Shown here in pieces: positions 63,706 through 64,000 of a stretch of DNA of 64,000 nucleotides. How positions within the stretch are numbered: the first letter of the stretch is position 1; each line of letters begins with the position of its first letter. The notes under the pieces were generated by a model. It saw only the letters and a program-made list of their open reading frames with translations. It did not search any database and was not told the origin of the DNA. This DNA is from Hafnia alvei (lineage in GTDB: Bacteria; Pseudomonadota; Gammaproteobacteria; Enterobacterales; Enterobacteriaceae). Location: NCBI RefSeq assembly GCF_900095695.1, contig NZ_FMIQ01000003.1, positions 1-64,000 of the forward strand. Direction: 5' to 3'. The position numbers and the translations under genes are program-made.

Positions 63706-64000
63706 TTAAATGGTGCCGGGCTTCAGCAAGCGTTCCGTACGCTGCATGGCTGAAACAAACGGTGCATCAGATCTATTGACCTTTGCCCGTAACGCTGCGC
63801 CTAACCATAAAGAGTATAGTGAATCTGCGAGTAGTTCGGGGGATTCTTCAATCACCAGCGACCCTTCTTCAACGCCAGACTCGATACTCGACTGCAACTG
63901 GGCGATGACGCGTGTGATACCAGAATCTAATGCTTCACGCATAACCTCTGATAAATCACTGACTTCACCCGCCAGTTTTACGACCAAGCACTTGCTGTGA
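63706..64000 (-). CDS. C-terminal part of a TetR-family regulator (cut by the window edge)
   Basis: The frame is open to the window edge and reads HSKCLVVKLAGEVSDLSEVM at the edge, typical of the ligand-binding half of TetR repressors (the similar GCLIVKLAAEVSDLSE is common in them). About 98 residues are visible and the DNA-binding N-terminus lies beyond 64000. The stop at 63706 and the divergence from nothing nearby leave its target unknown. The two small secreted protein genes follow on the same strand. Confidence 0.8.
   Translation of the reverse strand, partial: HSKCLVVKLAGEVSDLSEVMREALDSGITRVIAQLQSSIESGVEEGSLVIEESPELLADSLYSLWLGAALRAKVNRSDAPFVSAMQRTERLLKPGTI

Overview
The window is chromosomal DNA of an enterobacterium. 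About fifty genes are recognisable, nearly all with full-length counterparts in Escherichia coli and often in the same small blocks: yjcH-actP behind acs, nudF-yqiB-cpdA-yqiA-parE, parC-plsC-ftsP, iclR/metH, malEFG/malK-lamB-malM-ubiC-ubiA/plsB/dgkA, and lexA-dinF-yjbJ-zur. The order between blocks differs from E. coli. Moderate GC, ERIC repeats and this mosaic order suggest a Hafnia-like member of the Enterobacterales; that genus guess is inference. No insertion sequence, CRISPR array, tRNA gene or intact rRNA gene was seen.

Layout. 1-5,476: an rrn-type terminator, yjaA, the acetate module acs-yjcH-actP, then gltP. 6,900-8,900: a lone DhaR-type regulator. 9,000-20,400: tolC facing nudF-yqiB-cpdA-yqiA-parE, then parC, plsC and ftsP (lipids, cAMP turnover, topoisomerase IV, cell division). 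20,500-23,900: a YnfE/DmsA-type molybdoenzyme without its partner subunits, then iclR. 24,000-30,100: metH, a tract of strong hairpins, and lysC behind a lysine riboswitch. 30,200-37,000: a Na+/H+ antiporter, pgi, a DinD-type gene flanked by an unusual palindrome, a dicarboxylate/amino-acid symporter, psiE. 37,100-46,600: the complete maltose/maltodextrin regulon (malEFG divergent from malK-lamB-malM), then ubiC-ubiA. 46,700-49,700: plsB and dgkA. 49,700-59,200: a citrate fermentation cluster (citT-G-X-F-E-D-C divergent from the citAB two-component system) lying between dgkA and lexA, which are neighbours in E. coli. 59,300-64,000: lexA with two SOS boxes, dinF, yjbJ, zur, an ERIC element, two related small secreted proteins and the end of a TetR-type gene.

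How the genes work together. Several carbon-source systems sit here: acetate uptake and activation (actP, acs) with IclR, the glyoxylate-shunt repressor, although aceBAK is not present; citrate uptake and cleavage (citT, citCDEF, with citX and citG supplying the lyase prosthetic group) under CitAB; and maltose transport. Methionine (metH) and aspartate-family (lysC) biosynthesis, phospholipid synthesis (plsB, plsC, dgkA), ubiquinone entry (ubiC, ubiA) and the SOS module (lexA, dinF, possibly dinD) make up most of the rest.

The least explained features are the hairpin tract between metH and lysC (27,884-28,356), the 30-bp palindrome next to dinD with a near copy inside the gene, the orphan molybdoenzyme, the paired direct repeats in the citC-citA promoter region, and the small secreted proteins built from one or two copies of the same repeat.
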